Shown: piece after piece, positions 34,641 to 44,704 of the stretch
Position numbering within the stretch: position 1 is the stretch's first letter
Layout: each line of letters begins with the position of its first letter
NCBI GenBank assembly: GCA_012519705.1
Contig: JAAYPR010000038.1
Span: forward strand, 1 to 64,000
Source: Campylobacteraceae bacterium
Lineage (GTDB): Bacteria; Campylobacterota; Campylobacteria; Campylobacterales; Campylobacteraceae
Direction: 5' to 3'
DNA: 64,000 nucleotides
The notes under the pieces: generated by a model
The model's database searches: none
Seen by the model: the letters and a program-made list of their open reading frames with translations, nothing else
Told to the model about the DNA's origin: nothing
Position numbers and translations under genes: made by a program

Positions 34641-35588
34641 TTATTTTTTTGAATTTAGTTGTTGATCTAGTTTATTTAACACTTCCATAGCACTAAGTGC
34701 TTGTGCAACGCTTGCGTTTGGCTCTCTTTTTTCTTTGATAGCTGCGATAAACTCTCTATCTTGAAGTTCAATTCCGTTCATCGAAACTGCAACTTTGCTT
34801 ACATCGATAGGGTTTTCATATCCATCTACCAAATCATCATATCTTGCTATATATGTTCCATTATCACAAATATATCTAAAGAACGTTCCTAATGGCCCAT
34901 CGTTGTTAAACGAAAGCGAAAGTGTGCAAATAGCACCTGACTTTGACTTTAGGTTGATACTCATATCCATAGCGATGCCAAGTTCTGGATGAATTGGTCC
35001 TTGGATTGCGTTCATATCGATGATTTCCTCGCCTGTTTGATAAGCAAACAAATCCACTGTATGACAAGCGTGGTGCCATAAAAGGTGATCCGTCCAGCTT
35101 CTTGGTTCGCCTAGTGCGTTTGTGTTTGTTCTTCTAAAGAAATATGTTTGAACGTCCATTTGCTGGATATTTAGTTCACCTTTTGTGATTTTGTTATGAA
35201 TCCACTGATGAGATGGGTTAAATCTTCTTGTATGTCCAGCCATAGCAACTACGCCTGTTTCTTTTTGAACTTTAACTATCTCTCTAGCATCTTTTATATC
35301 ATCTGCCATAGGAATTTCTATCATCACATGCTTTCCAGCTCTCATTAGCTTGATAGCTTGCTCAGCGTGAATTTGCGTAGGCGTTGCGATAATCGCCGCG
35401 TCAAAGTCCCACTCTAATGCTTTATCTAAGCTTCCAGTGTAATTTTTTACACCAAACTCATCAGCTGTTTTTTTAGCACTCTCATCTCTACTTCCTACAA
35501 TCCCTACAACCTCAGCTTCTTCGATATTTTGTAAAGCTTGTAAATGCTTCACACCAAAAGCACCATTTCCAATAACTGCTATTTTCAT
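34641..35588 (-). CDS. ligC: 4-carboxy-2-hydroxymuconate-6-semialdehyde dehydrogenase
   Basis: This 315-residue Gfo/Idh/MocA-fold enzyme oxidises the ring-cleavage product hemiacetal to 2-pyrone-4,6-dicarboxylate with NAD(P)+. The N-terminal Rossmann motif is GNGAFGVKHL (7-16). The catalytic EIP segment (about 93) and highly specific stretches GHTRRFNPSHQWIHNKI, PRSWTDHLLWHHACHTVDLFAYQ and LSLSFNNDGPLGTFFRYICDNGTY match sphingomonad LigC as I remember it; length is the same. It sits 12 bases after ligB. Confidence 0.93.
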   Translation of the reverse strand: MKIAVIGNGAFGVKHLQALQNIEEAEVVGIVGSRDESAKKTADEFGVKNYTGSLDKALEWDFDAAIIATPTQIHAEQAIKLMRAGKHVMIEIPMADDIKDAREIVKVQKETGVVAMAGHTRRFNPSHQWIHNKITKGELNIQQMDVQTYFFRRTNTNALGEPRSWTDHLLWHHACHTVDLFAYQTGEEIIDMNAIQGPIHPELGIAMDMSINLKSKSGAICTLSLSFNNDGPLGTFFRYICDNGTYIARYDDLVDGYENPIDVSKVAVSMNGIELQDREFIAAIKEKREPNASVAQALSAMEVLNKLDQQLNSKK

Positions 35589-35600
35589 CTGTTCTCCTTA

Positions 35601-36446
35601 TTAATCGTTTTCTAATACAAGTAAATTATAATTCGTGTTTGACACAGGTGCATGTGCAAATCTATGCTTAACTTTTACTTTTTCATTCATCGCACCTCTC
35701 ATAACTAGCCACATAATCGACTCAGCACCTTCACTCCCAGTCTCTCTGATAAGCTCAGTTGCTGTAATGTCCTTAATAGACACAGGGTCATCTATCAAAG
35801 CATCTAGCCATTTTTTATCATAATCCACGTTTAAAAGCCCTGCTCTTTGCCCTTGAATTTGATGAGATAACCCGCCTGTTCCAACTATCGCAACTTTAAT
35901 ATCCTCAGGATATGACTCGATAGCTTTCCTTATAGCTTTACCAAGGTTATAGCATCTATTTCCAGTAGGTTGTGGATACTGGATAACTCCAACATAAAGT
36001 GGGATTATCTTAAATGGCCACTTTTTTGGTTTATCATAAAGGATAGAAAGTGGCACAGTACAACCATGGTCTAAATCCAGCTCGTGAGATAAAACTATAT
36101 CAAACTCATCAAAAATAAGGCTTTCTGCAATGTGAGCTGAAAGTTCAGGATGCCCTTCAAATGATGGCACTTTACGTCTTCCATAGCCTTCGTCCGCTGG
36201 TAGATACTCTCTACCTATGCCGATACCAAAAGGGATGACGTTTTTTAAAGTCATATTGAAATTTGAGCCGTGGTCGTTATAAACTACGATTAAAACATCT
36301 GGCTGGTTTTCTTCTATCCATTTACGTCCACCGATAATTCCCTCGTTAAACTTCTCCCAATACTCCCCAACTAACTGGTCTGAGTCAATCTTATGACCGA
36401 TTAGTGGGATGTGTGAACTACCGATTCCACCTATTAACTTAGCCAT
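35601..36446 (-). CDS. ligB: Protocatechuate 4,5-dioxygenase beta subunit
   Basis: This 281-residue catalytic subunit of a class III extradiol dioxygenase is non-haem Fe(II) dependent and opens protocatechuate between C4 and C5. Metal ligands can be placed: His12 in GSSHIPLIG, His in YNDHGSNFN (about 59) and Glu in GSEGAESIMW (about 242). The catalytic His lies in GTGGLSHQIQGQRAG (about 195). Its start overlaps the ligA stop by 8 bases, so the two subunits are made together. Confidence 0.95.
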   Translation of the reverse strand: MAKLIGGIGSSHIPLIGHKIDSDQLVGEYWEKFNEGIIGGRKWIEENQPDVLIVVYNDHGSNFNMTLKNVIPFGIGIGREYLPADEGYGRRKVPSFEGHPELSAHIAESLIFDEFDIVLSHELDLDHGCTVPLSILYDKPKKWPFKIIPLYVGVIQYPQPTGNRCYNLGKAIRKAIESYPEDIKVAIVGTGGLSHQIQGQRAGLLNVDYDKKWLDALIDDPVSIKDITATELIRETGSEGAESIMWLVMRGAMNEKVKVKHRFAHAPVSNTNYNLLVLEND

Positions 36447-36846
36447 CTTTACTCCTCTTTTCGTTCTCTTTTATACTTCTATTTCCTTCGATACTTCTGC
36501 CACCTTTTAACATCATAGCTTGAAACTCAGCTTCAGTCATCTTTGGCTCTGCCATCATCCCGCTTGTGCTTTGGATGGAAAGTCCTAAAACTGCTCCGAT
36601 TTTAAAAACATAGTAGATATTTCCACCTAGTTCTAAAATCTTGTTTAAATCTCTATCCTTAATAGCCTGAATTTGCTCTTCACTCATCCCAAATGTTCTT
36701 AAATACTCATCTTCATTATTTAAAAACTGCTCTCTGCCATAGTCTGTATTTAAACTCTCGCAAAATTTATTAACCGGATATCCCATTTGGCTTCTTTTGA
36801 TATCAAAAACATAAGTTCCTGGGATATCTAAATAATCTCTTGTCAT
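36439..36846 (-). CDS. ligA: Protocatechuate 4,5-dioxygenase alpha subunit
   Basis: This 135-residue small subunit caps the LigB active site. It has the LigA signature DIPGTYVFD near the N-terminus and LNDTDYG-like ESLNTDYGREQFLNNEDEYL, followed by MSEEQIQAIKDRD and a conserved GGNIYYVFKIG. The C-terminal 20 residues are charged. It overlaps ligJ by four bases (ATGA) and ligB by eight. Confidence 0.93.
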   Translation of the reverse strand: MTRDYLDIPGTYVFDIKRSQMGYPVNKFCESLNTDYGREQFLNNEDEYLRTFGMSEEQIQAIKDRDLNKILELGGNIYYVFKIGAVLGLSIQSTSGMMAEPKMTEAEFQAMMLKGGRSIEGNRSIKENEKRSKDG

Positions 36847-37880
36847 TTTTTACTCCTATCAATATGAGCCTGAAGTCTTGGGAACACTACTTTAGCGTTC
36901 TCTTCAAACAACATTCTCTTTGTTTTTTCATCTAAATCAATTCTATCAAGGTACTTTTTTGTATCATCAAAATAGTGTCCTGTAAGCGGGTCGATTCCCC
37001 TAACAGCACCTATCATCTCTGAAGCAAAAAGTATGTTTTCAGTCGGAACTGACTCAAGCAAAAGCTCGATCCCTTCTTGATGATAAACACATGTATCAAA
37101 GTAAATATGGTCTTTTATAATCTCATTTAAATTTGGTAGTCCCATCATATCGCAAAGTCCTCTAAATCTACCCCAGTGGTATGGAACAGCCCCACCACCG
37201 TGTGGGATGATAAATTTAAGTTTTGGGAATCTTTTAAAGAGATCCTTACTCATCATAAGCTGGGTAAACGCCATAGTATCGCCACCTAGATAGTATGAGC
37301 TTGTTGTATGGTAGTTAGGGTTACATGAGCCACTTACGTGAATCATCGCTGGAACTTCTAACTCACACATCATCTCATATAGTGGGAACCAGTACTCATC
37401 ATCAAGCGGTGGAACATCGTTAAAATACCCGCCACTTGGATCTGGGTTAAGGTTACAACCGATAAATCCTAACTCTTTTACACATCTCTCAAGCTCTTTT
37501 GCACTTGTCTCCATACCATATCCAGGGGATTGTGGTAGCTGACAAACTCCAGCGAAATTTTCTGGGAACATCTCAACTATTCTATAAATCAAATCATTAC
37601 AATGCTCACTCCAGTTTTTACTAGTGTGGATATTTCCTATATGGTGCCCCATCCAGCTAGCTCTTGGAGAGAAAATAGTTAAGTCTGTTCCACGCTCTTT
37701 TTGAAGTCTAAGCTGGTTTTGCTCGATACTATCTCTAAGCTGTGAATCTGTGATATTTATCTCACCTTTTAAATGCTTAACTTGTGGGTTTTCCTTAAGT
37801 TCAGCTTTTTGTTGCTCTCTATACTCGCCAAGCTCTTTTGGTCCTGTGGTATAGTGTCCGTGACAGTCGATTATCATCAT
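36843..37880 (-). CDS. ligJ: 4-oxalomesaconate hydratase
   Basis: This 345-residue amidohydrolase-superfamily enzyme adds water to 4-oxalomesaconate, giving 4-carboxy-4-hydroxy-2-oxoadipate. Zinc-site residues are visible: HGH at 6-8 (IDCHGHYT), His in AMIHVSGSC (about 178), His in [13 protein letters not shown] (about 223) and the catalytic glutamate in [15 protein letters not shown] (about 284). The body ([20 protein letters not shown]) is characteristic of LigJ. It overlaps both neighbours by four bases, so it is translationally coupled. Confidence 0.93.
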   Translation of the reverse strand: MMIIDCHGHYTTGPKELGEYREQQKAELKENPQVKHLKGEINITDSQLRDSIEQNQLRLQKERGTDLTIFSPRASWMGHHIGNIHTSKNWSEHCNDLIYRIVEMFPENFAGVCQLPQSPGYGMETSAKELERCVKELGFIGCNLNPDPSGGYFNDVPPLDDEYWFPLYEMMCELEVPAMIHVSGSCNPNYHTTSSYYLGGDTMAFTQLMMSKDLFKRFPKLKFIIPHGGGAVPYHWGRFRGLCDMMGLPNLNEIIKDHIYFDTCVYHQEGIELLLESVPTENILFASEMIGAVRGIDPLTGHYFDDTKKYLDRIDLDEKTKRMLFEENAKVVFPRLQAHIDRSKK

Positions 37881-38599
37881 TTAATATCCTTTTTAAGTTC
37901 TTCTATATTTTCATAGTATTTAAATCCAGCAGCCGCTAACGGCTCTCTCATCTTATAAATATCAAGCCCTAGAGTTCCTTTTTCAAACTCCACTCTTTTT
38001 GCCTCTTCGTTAGCCACTCTAGCTTCCGCTGCTTTTGCAACCGCATTTGCTTTTTCTCTTGGAACTATGCAAACCCCATCATCATCAGCAACCACAACAT
38101 CGCCTGGATTTACTAGTACACCTGCTACGATGATAGGAACGTTTACAGAACCAAGTGTGTTTTTAACCGTTCCTTTTATACTAACTGCTTTTGAAAATAC
38201 TGGAAATTTCATCTTTGTTAAATCAGCAGTATCTCTAACACCGCCGTCAATTACCAAAGCTTTTACCCCTCTTGCCATAGCCGAAGTTGCCAGCAAATCT
38301 CCAAAAAACCCATCATCACTATCACTTGTGCAACCTGCTATGATGATGTCTCCTTCTTTTGCTACTTCCATAGCTGCGTGAAACATCCAGTTGTCGCCTG
38401 GCTGTAAGAGCACAGTTACCGCACTTCCTGCAACTCTTGCACCGCTATAAATCGGTCTTATATATGGCTTTAAATTTCCTACTCTTTTTTGAGCTTCGTG
38501 CACAGTCGCACTTCCAAACTCTTCTAGTTTTGCAATGTCTGATTTGTCAGCTCTATCTATGTTTTTAACACAAACCCCTAAAATTTGCTCGTTTAACAC
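37877..38599 (-). CDS. ligK: 4-carboxy-4-hydroxy-2-oxoadipate aldolase
   Basis: This 240-residue RraA-fold class II aldolase splits the last intermediate into pyruvate and oxaloacetate. The start is GTG, with AAGGAG five bases upstream. The metal/substrate site is seen in [12 protein letters not shown] (about 115-126), preceded by [20 protein letters not shown]. The longer N-terminus relative to plain RraA fits the LigK/ProA group. It follows ligI by 9 bases. Confidence 0.93.
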   Translation of the reverse strand: MLNEQILGVCVKNIDRADKSDIAKLEEFGSATVHEAQKRVGNLKPYIRPIYSGARVAGSAVTVLLQPGDNWMFHAAMEVAKEGDIIIAGCTSDSDDGFFGDLLATSAMARGVKALVIDGGVRDTADLTKMKFPVFSKAVSIKGTVKNTLGSVNVPIIVAGVLVNPGDVVVADDDGVCIVPREKANAVAKAAEARVANEEAKRVEFEKGTLGLDIYKMREPLAAAGFKYYENIEELKKDIK

Positions 38600-38608
38600 A
38601 TCTTCTCC

Positions 38609-39478
38609 TTAAAATCCATACAGTCTTGCTGGGTTATCAACCAAAATTTTCTTCTGCGTCTCCTCATCAGGTGCGATTAGTGGCACGAGATCAAGCAAAT
38701 CAGCGTCATTTGGCATATATTTTTTGATATTTGGATGCGGGAAATCTGTCCCCCAAAGTATCCTATCAGGCGCAGTTCTCACTAGAGCCTGCGCGTAAGG
38801 GATAGCATCATAAAATGGCGGAGCTATCGCAATTCTTTCACTTCCACAAATCTTAACCCACCAGTTAGGTCTTTTCATAAAGTCAAGCAAAATCTGAAAC
38901 GCTTCTTGATGAATTCCCTCTGTCGTTGGAACTCTTCCCATATGATCTACCACTATCGTCATATCGAACTTATCAAAGAAATCCGCGTATTTTACGATAT
39001 CTTCAGCGTTTACGTGGATGACTAAATGCCAGCCAAGTGGAACAACTCTGTTTAAAACTCTCTCCATCGCTGCTAAATCAGGTGCACCGCCAAGGTGAGT
39101 AACAAAGTTAAATCTAACTCCGCTAACTCCGTTGTCATTTAGCATCTTAAAGTCATCAGCTGTGAAACTATCGTTTGCTATACAGACACCCTTATATCTT
39201 TTTGGATTTTTTTTGATAGCATCAAGCATAGCTGAGTTATCAGTGCCATGGCAACTTGCTTGAACTAAAACAGCTCTAGAGATGCCTAGTTTATCGTGCA
39301 TTTTTCTTAAAGCTGCTTCTGGCGTATCAGGCGGCCAATAAGTTGCTTTTTGTGAATAAGGGAAAATGTCCCTTGGTCCAAAAACGTGACAATGTGCATC
39401 GCAAGCATTTTCAGGAACCTTAAATTTAGGCTCTTTCGTGTCGTAATCAGGTGGTAAACAACTTTTTTTCTCTTCCAT
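38609..39478 (-). CDS. ligI: 2-pyrone-4,6-dicarboxylate hydrolase
   Basis: This is a 289-residue amidohydrolase-superfamily enzyme opening the pyrone ring to 4-oxalomesaconate. Motifs are DAHCHVFGP (about 27-35, the two metal-adjacent histidines), VVDHMGRVP (about 180) and ILWGTDFPHPNIKKYMP with the catalytic aspartate (about 246). Unlike most of the superfamily, LigI works without a bound metal according to published work. AAAGGAAAG precedes the ATG. Confidence 0.93.
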   Translation of the reverse strand: MEEKKSCLPPDYDTKEPKFKVPENACDAHCHVFGPRDIFPYSQKATYWPPDTPEAALRKMHDKLGISRAVLVQASCHGTDNSAMLDAIKKNPKRYKGVCIANDSFTADDFKMLNDNGVSGVRFNFVTHLGGAPDLAAMERVLNRVVPLGWHLVIHVNAEDIVKYADFFDKFDMTIVVDHMGRVPTTEGIHQEAFQILLDFMKRPNWWVKICGSERIAIAPPFYDAIPYAQALVRTAPDRILWGTDFPHPNIKKYMPNDADLLDLVPLIAPDEETQKKILVDNPARLYGF

Positions 39479-39493
39479 TTTCTTTCCTTTATT

Positions 39494-40573
39494 TTAGTTT
39501 AATTCTAAATCTTCATGCGTAAAAGCTACGCCTTTACTTAGCAGTCTTGCCGTCCTTAAAAGCCCAGCTTTTTGTAGAGCTATCTCATTTCCGTTTTTTG
39601 TGTAAGTTAAATTTACACTAAACTCCCCGCTTGGATGTTCAACGCTAACTCTGTTTTTATCTATTTCAGTGTAAATTCCACTCGCAACGCTTCCTTCAAA
39701 CAGACATGCACTTGCAACTGAAACCGCCCCCAAAACGCCAATAGCTGAGTGGCAAGCGTGTGGGATAAAGGTTCTAGTATTGATACTCCCGCCATTTACA
39801 GGCTTTGAGATAAGAGTCATTTTTGGCACTACTTTTTTACTCACATCGCCTAAGTTCATCATCTCCCCAGCTTTTAGTCTGATATCTTCAAGTCTTTTTC
39901 TAAACTCAGCGTTATTTGTTAGCTCTTCACAGCTCTCATATCCGCTTATGCCGATGTCTCCCGCACGTATTAAAACAACTGGCATTCCGTTGTCTATACA
40001 AGTTACCGGTACGCCGTTTATCTCGTCACTCTCGTTTCCAGTTGGGAAAAGTGCCCCACAACTTGAGCCCATAGTGTCCTCGTAGTTGCAAATTATCGGC
40101 GAACTAGTCCCCATAACTCCGTCAATCCTTGCATCACCTTTAAAGGTAAGCTTTGCGTTTGGTGTTTGCATAACAAGTTCGCAAATAGTATCAGTGTTTA
40201 GCATATTTACTCTAACCTTAGTTTCGCCCTCTTGAGCCGTTACCATACCACTTTCAATAGCAAAAATTCCAACTCCGCTTAGGATATTTCCACAGTTTGG
40301 CGAAGTATCAACTCTGTTTTCTCCAAGTACAACTTGAGCAAAAAGATAATCAACATCGCAAGACTCTTTGGTTGATGGCGAAATGATAGCAACCTTGCAA
40401 GTTAGCGGGTTTGCCCCGCCAAGACCGTCTATCTGAGTTTTGTCTCTACCAACTATGCTTAAAATCACCTCATCTCTAGCTTTCTCATCTTCTGGCAAAT
40501 CTTTTTTGTTAAAAAACACACCTTTTGATGTTCCGCCTCTGATTTGCATATATGGTATTTGTGAAAAACTCAT
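39494..40573 (-). CDS. ligU: 4-oxalomesaconate tautomerase (PrpF family)
   Basis: This 359-residue isomerase has the tandem diaminopimelate-epimerase-like fold of PrpF/GalD/LigU. It converts between tautomers of 4-oxalomesaconate so that LigJ can act. The start MSFSQIPYMQIRGGTSKG (ATG ending 40573) follows AAGGA; the extra upstream residues in the frame lack a ribosome site. Active-site cysteines lie in TSPNCGNILSGVG (about 96-108) and the second-half segment AVSVASACLFEGS. It is the first gene of the lig/pob operon; pseudomonad GalD is the other named homologue. Confidence 0.9.
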   Translation of the reverse strand: MSFSQIPYMQIRGGTSKGVFFNKKDLPEDEKARDEVILSIVGRDKTQIDGLGGANPLTCKVAIISPSTKESCDVDYLFAQVVLGENRVDTSPNCGNILSGVGIFAIESGMVTAQEGETKVRVNMLNTDTICELVMQTPNAKLTFKGDARIDGVMGTSSPIICNYEDTMGSSCGALFPTGNESDEINGVPVTCIDNGMPVVLIRAGDIGISGYESCEELTNNAEFRKRLEDIRLKAGEMMNLGDVSKKVVPKMTLISKPVNGGSINTRTFIPHACHSAIGVLGAVSVASACLFEGSVASGIYTEIDKNRVSVEHPSGEFSVNLTYTKNGNEIALQKAGLLRTARLLSKGVAFTHEDLELN

Positions 40574-40606
40574 CTTAGTCCTTTTTGTTTTAAACATCTG
40601 TTTGAT

Positions 40607-40751
40607 TTCCGTAAATTTAGCATAAAATAAAAAACAATCAAGGATTTTTTAAAATTTGTGACATTTTTGTTACAAAAGTGTGTAGAATATTCACACTTTA
40701 AGAATTTAGGGGTAAAATTTGGTAGTTTTAACTGTTAGTTTGTGACATTTT
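40607..40751 (-). promoter_or_regulatory. Promoter region and operator-like repeats of the lig operon
   Basis: An extended -10-like TGCTAAAT (40615-40622, minus strand) lies about 40 bases before ligU. Upstream are an inverted repeat TTGTGAC-N6-GTTACAA (40656-40675) and a palindrome GTGTAGAATATTCACAC (40678-40694). TTTGTGACATTTT occurs at 40655-40667 and again at 40739-40751, 84 bases apart. The first resembles CRP/FNR-family sites and is centred near -58. Control by oxygen or by a carbon signal is plausible for an O2-requiring pathway. Confidence 0.45.
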
Positions 40752-40823
40752 AGTATCTTTAAATTTTGGTTTTTGTTGTAAATTTGAGAAATAATTATTG
40801 ATATTTATGTATCAGTATAACTT

Positions 40824-41333
40824 CTATTTAATCTCAATTTTTATGGCTTCATTTGGATTTTTGGCAAATCCACCTCTTAGCTTACACATCTTTGCTTTTG
40901 TGCTATTTAAATTTATATCAAAGCAACCACTGCCGATGTTTTTTAAAACCTTTATCTCATCTTTTATTTTTAAAACTCCGGTGTTTGTCGCGTTAAATGT
41001 TATTGTGTCATTCTTATAACTCCAAGTATAAGCTCTCTTGTCATCCCTTAGGTAAACTTCACCATTTTTCTTTAAATCAACCTCCCAGCTTTTAGAAGCA
41101 GTTTGTAAAAATGTTGTGTAAACATTGCCTGTCTCTATTTTCCACACTCCTTCAATTTTTAAATTAGAAAACTCATTGCTTCTCTTTTTTATGCCTAAAT
41201 TTTTACCTACCTCTTTGGCTAATCCATCTATTCCTTGCTTTATTCCATCAGTTACTGCTTTTCCAAAATCAAGCTGAACACTTTCAGCGTTTAAAAATAT
41301 AGTCGTTAAAAATAAAAACAGTATTTTTCTCAT
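40824..41333 (-). CDS. Secreted protein of unknown function
   Basis: This 169-residue protein has a signal peptide (MRKILFLFLTTIFLNA). The mature part opens with an amphipathic segment (FGKAVTDGIKQGIDGLAKEVGKNLG) and then a likely beta domain (GVWKIETGNVYTTFLQTASKSWEVDLKKNGEVYLRDDKRAYTWSYKNDTITF) with two cysteines near the end. I do not recognise the family. The upstream neighbour is tRNA-Ser. Confidence 0.65.
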   Translation of the reverse strand: MRKILFLFLTTIFLNAESVQLDFGKAVTDGIKQGIDGLAKEVGKNLGIKKRSNEFSNLKIEGVWKIETGNVYTTFLQTASKSWEVDLKKNGEVYLRDDKRAYTWSYKNDTITFNATNTGVLKIKDEIKVLKNIGSGCFDINLNSTKAKMCKLRGGFAKNPNEAIKIEIK

Positions 41334-41445
41334 AAGTCAAAGATATCCTTTGATTAAAAAATTGATATAAGTTATATAAAGGTTCGGCAGAGGGTTTTTA
41401 ATTCTAAAAATAAAGTGCTTAAAATATCGCTAGAATGGTAGTTAG

Positions 41446-41536
41446 TGGCGGACAGAGAGGGATTTGAACCCTCGAGCCCCGATTAAGAGCTGCACCCTTA
41501 GCAGGGGTGTGGTTTCAGCCGCTCACCCATCTGTCC
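41446..41536 (-). tRNA. tRNA-Ser (GCT)
   Basis: A 91-base class II tRNA with a long variable arm. Acceptor GGACAGA/TCTGTCC pairs fully, the anticodon loop CTGCTAA gives GCT, the T arm is GAGGG-TTCAAAT-CCCTC and CCA is encoded. It reads AGC/AGU codons. Confidence 0.95.
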
Positions 41537-41608
41537 AAAGTTGTATAATTAAAAAAGAATTATAATTATACAACCACTTAACTGATATAATGCTTAAATT
41601 TAAGAAAT

Positions 41609-42379
41609 TTATCTCTTTTTGACCTCTACAAGCTCACCAACTATATCGCCAAACAAAATAACATCTTTTAAAACAGCTTTTGTAGCATAGCCTTCATCAC
41701 CGATAGCCACATGAAGCTCGCCTTTTTTAGATGAGAAAATCTTTTGATTTATAAAAACGATATAGGGTTTATCTGTCGTGCCAAGGCTTTTTTGAATTCT
41801 CAAAGCCTCTTTATCAGAAGGTATTTTTATCTCAATCTCGCCATTATCATCTTTTGCACCAGCTACGATTAAAATAAAATGGTCTAAATCTTTTCTTATT
41901 TTTGAGAAGTTAAAAAACAGAGTTAGTAAATCATTCGCCCCGTAGTAGTTTAGAACCCTTTCATCTGTTTTGTTTAGGGAGTTACCATTATCACCTTTAT
42001 TTTTATAGATGCTAAGTTTGATTTGATTTTGGCTCTGCTTGAGTTCAAAAACTTTCTCTCTGATTCTTAGCTCACCTCTTTTGTTTCTCTCAACTCTATG
42101 TTTATAAATTTCAGGTAGCAAATACCCTTTATAAGTGGTTCCTGCGCTGTAAAAATACTCTCTCCTATCCCCGCTTAAGGAATTTGCCAAACCAAAGGTT
42201 TTTGCATCCATATAAATTTCATAAGTGCCGTTATTTTCATAAGTTGTAAGCTTTGTCCTAGCCTCTCCAACCTTGCCAAATATCCCAAATTTGACATCAT
42301 AAACAGCACTTAACTCAGCCCCAAAAACAGGGCTTAAAAACAAAAATGAGATAAAAAAAGATAAAACTAACTTTCTCAT
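41609..42379 (-). CDS. DUF3108 periplasmic protein
   Basis: This 256-residue protein has signal peptide MRKLVLSFFISFLFLSPVFG. The DUF3108 beta-rich domain follows (ELSAVYDVKFGIFGKVGEARTKLTTYENNGTYEIYMDAKT...GLANSLSGDRREYF). The family is periplasmic and uncharacterised. It starts directly at the nusB stop codon, so it is the distal gene of the kdsA-SMR-ribH-nusB operon. Confidence 0.85.
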   Translation of the reverse strand: MRKLVLSFFISFLFLSPVFGAELSAVYDVKFGIFGKVGEARTKLTTYENNGTYEIYMDAKTFGLANSLSGDRREYFYSAGTTYKGYLLPEIYKHRVERNKRGELRIREKVFELKQSQNQIKLSIYKNKGDNGNSLNKTDERVLNYYGANDLLTLFFNFSKIRKDLDHFILIVAGAKDDNGEIEIKIPSDKEALRIQKSLGTTDKPYIVFINQKIFSSKKGELHVAIGDEGYATKAVLKDVILFGDIVGELVEVKKR

Positions 42380-42769
42380 CTATCTTGCTATATTATCCAG
42401 TACACCGTTTACAAAACTTGGAGAACTATCGCTTGCAAGCTCTTTTGCAAGCTCTATAGCTTCATTTATAGCTACAGCTTTATCAACGCTTGTAAACTTT
42501 ATCTCATAAGCCCCAAGCCTTAAAATCGCCCTTTCAACCTCTCCAACCTCATCTATCTTATACTCACTTAGATGCTCGTTTAGAGCCGCATCGATTGCCT
42601 CTAAGTTTTCTATAACACCGTTATAAAGTGAGTCTGAGAACTTTTTTTGTTTATTTCTTATCTTTCTATCTTCTAAAAACTCATCTTTGAACTCATCGCT
42701 ACACCCATCCATATCTCTTGCATAAAGTAGCGAAACAACAGCTTGCCTAACCTGCCTTCTTGTAGCCAT
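42380..42769 (-). CDS. nusB: Transcription antitermination factor NusB
   Basis: This is a 129-residue helical RNA-binding protein for rRNA antitermination together with NusE. The start MATRRQVRQAVVSLLYARD matches the arginine-rich N-terminal helix, and the end FVNGVLDNIAR is the family signature. It begins 3 bases after ribH, an order common in Campylobacter. Confidence 0.95.
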   Translation of the reverse strand: MATRRQVRQAVVSLLYARDMDGCSDEFKDEFLEDRKIRNKQKKFSDSLYNGVIENLEAIDAALNEHLSEYKIDEVGEVERAILRLGAYEIKFTSVDKAVAINEAIELAKELASDSSPSFVNGVLDNIAR

Positions 42770-42772
42770 CTT

Positions 42773-43240
42773 TTATCCTAAATTATCATATAAACTAAGT
42801 AGCTCTATAAGTCCACTCATCGCTTCAAAGCCCTTGTTTCCAGCTTTTGACCCAGCTCTTTCAATCGCTTGCTCAATCGTATCAGTTGTCAAAACCCCAA
42901 AAGTTACAGGCTTGTTGTATTGTAAACTTACATTTGCCACGCCTTTTGTTGTCTCAGCACTCACATAGTCAAAGTGTGGCGTTGAGCCTCTAATCACCGC
43001 TCCCACACAGCAAACAGCGTCAAACTTGCCACTCTCTAACGCTCTTTTTAACGCCATAGGGATTTCAAACGCCCCAGGAACTAATATAAGGCTTAGGTTT
43101 TCCTCTTTTCCGCCATGTCTTAAAAACGCATCTTTTGCACCTTCAACCAGCCTATCTGTGATGATATGGTTAAACCTTGAGTTGATGATGGCAACTTTCT
43201 CACTACCTTTTAAACTGAGTTTTCCCTCGATTATTTTCAT
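42773..43240 (-). CDS. ribH: 6,7-dimethyl-8-ribityllumazine synthase
   Basis: This is a 155-residue riboflavin enzyme forming capsid-like assemblies. Signature stretches are [15 protein letters not shown] (21-35), [15 protein letters not shown] (52-66), [15 protein letters not shown] (81-95, with the catalytic His) and the closing [26 protein letters not shown] precedes the ATG. Confidence 0.96.
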   Translation of the reverse strand: MKIIEGKLSLKGSEKVAIINSRFNHIITDRLVEGAKDAFLRHGGKEENLSLILVPGAFEIPMALKRALESGKFDAVCCVGAVIRGSTPHFDYVSAETTKGVANVSLQYNKPVTFGVLTTDTIEQAIERAGSKAGNKGFEAMSGLIELLSLYDNLG

Positions 43241-43250
43241 TTCTTTCCTT

Positions 43251-43570
43251 TTATATAAGTTTTAATATTATAACGCTAACTGCGATAAGCCCGATGCTTA
43301 ACGACTTAATAAGTGTAAATTTCTCATTATCAAAAATCACACCGATAAAAACAGCTCCAACTGCACCTATTCCAGCCCAGATAGCATACGCCACACTCAT
43401 CGGCATCGCTTTCATCGCATACCGTAAAAATAGCAGTGACAAACCAAAGTTTGCCATCACTACCCAAAAGCCGATAAATTTCTTAACTCCGCTAAATTTA
43501 GCTACTCTTGAGTTTAGGTAAATCCCAAAAACTTCCAAAGCCCCTGAAAACAGAAGTGCTAAAGTGTAGA

Positions 43571-43574
<4 letters not shown>
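43251..43574 (-). CDS. SMR-family transporter subunit 1
   Basis: This 107-residue protein has four membrane helices and the SMR signature. The essential glutamate is Glu14 ([18 protein letters not shown]), and [16 protein letters not shown] spans helix 3. It overlaps the companion gene by four bases, so the pair probably forms a heterodimer like YkkCD or EbrAB that exports cations, polyamines or guanidinium-like compounds. Confidence 0.88.
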
Positions 43575-44690
<1,116 letters not shown>

Positions 44691-44704
44691 CTATTTATAT
44701 CATC

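Noticed and set aside
28082-40573. Genomic island with integrase and attachment sites around the aromatic cluster
   Set aside because: No integrase, tRNA-end direct repeat or transposase is visible, and base composition does not change clearly; transfer stays an inference.
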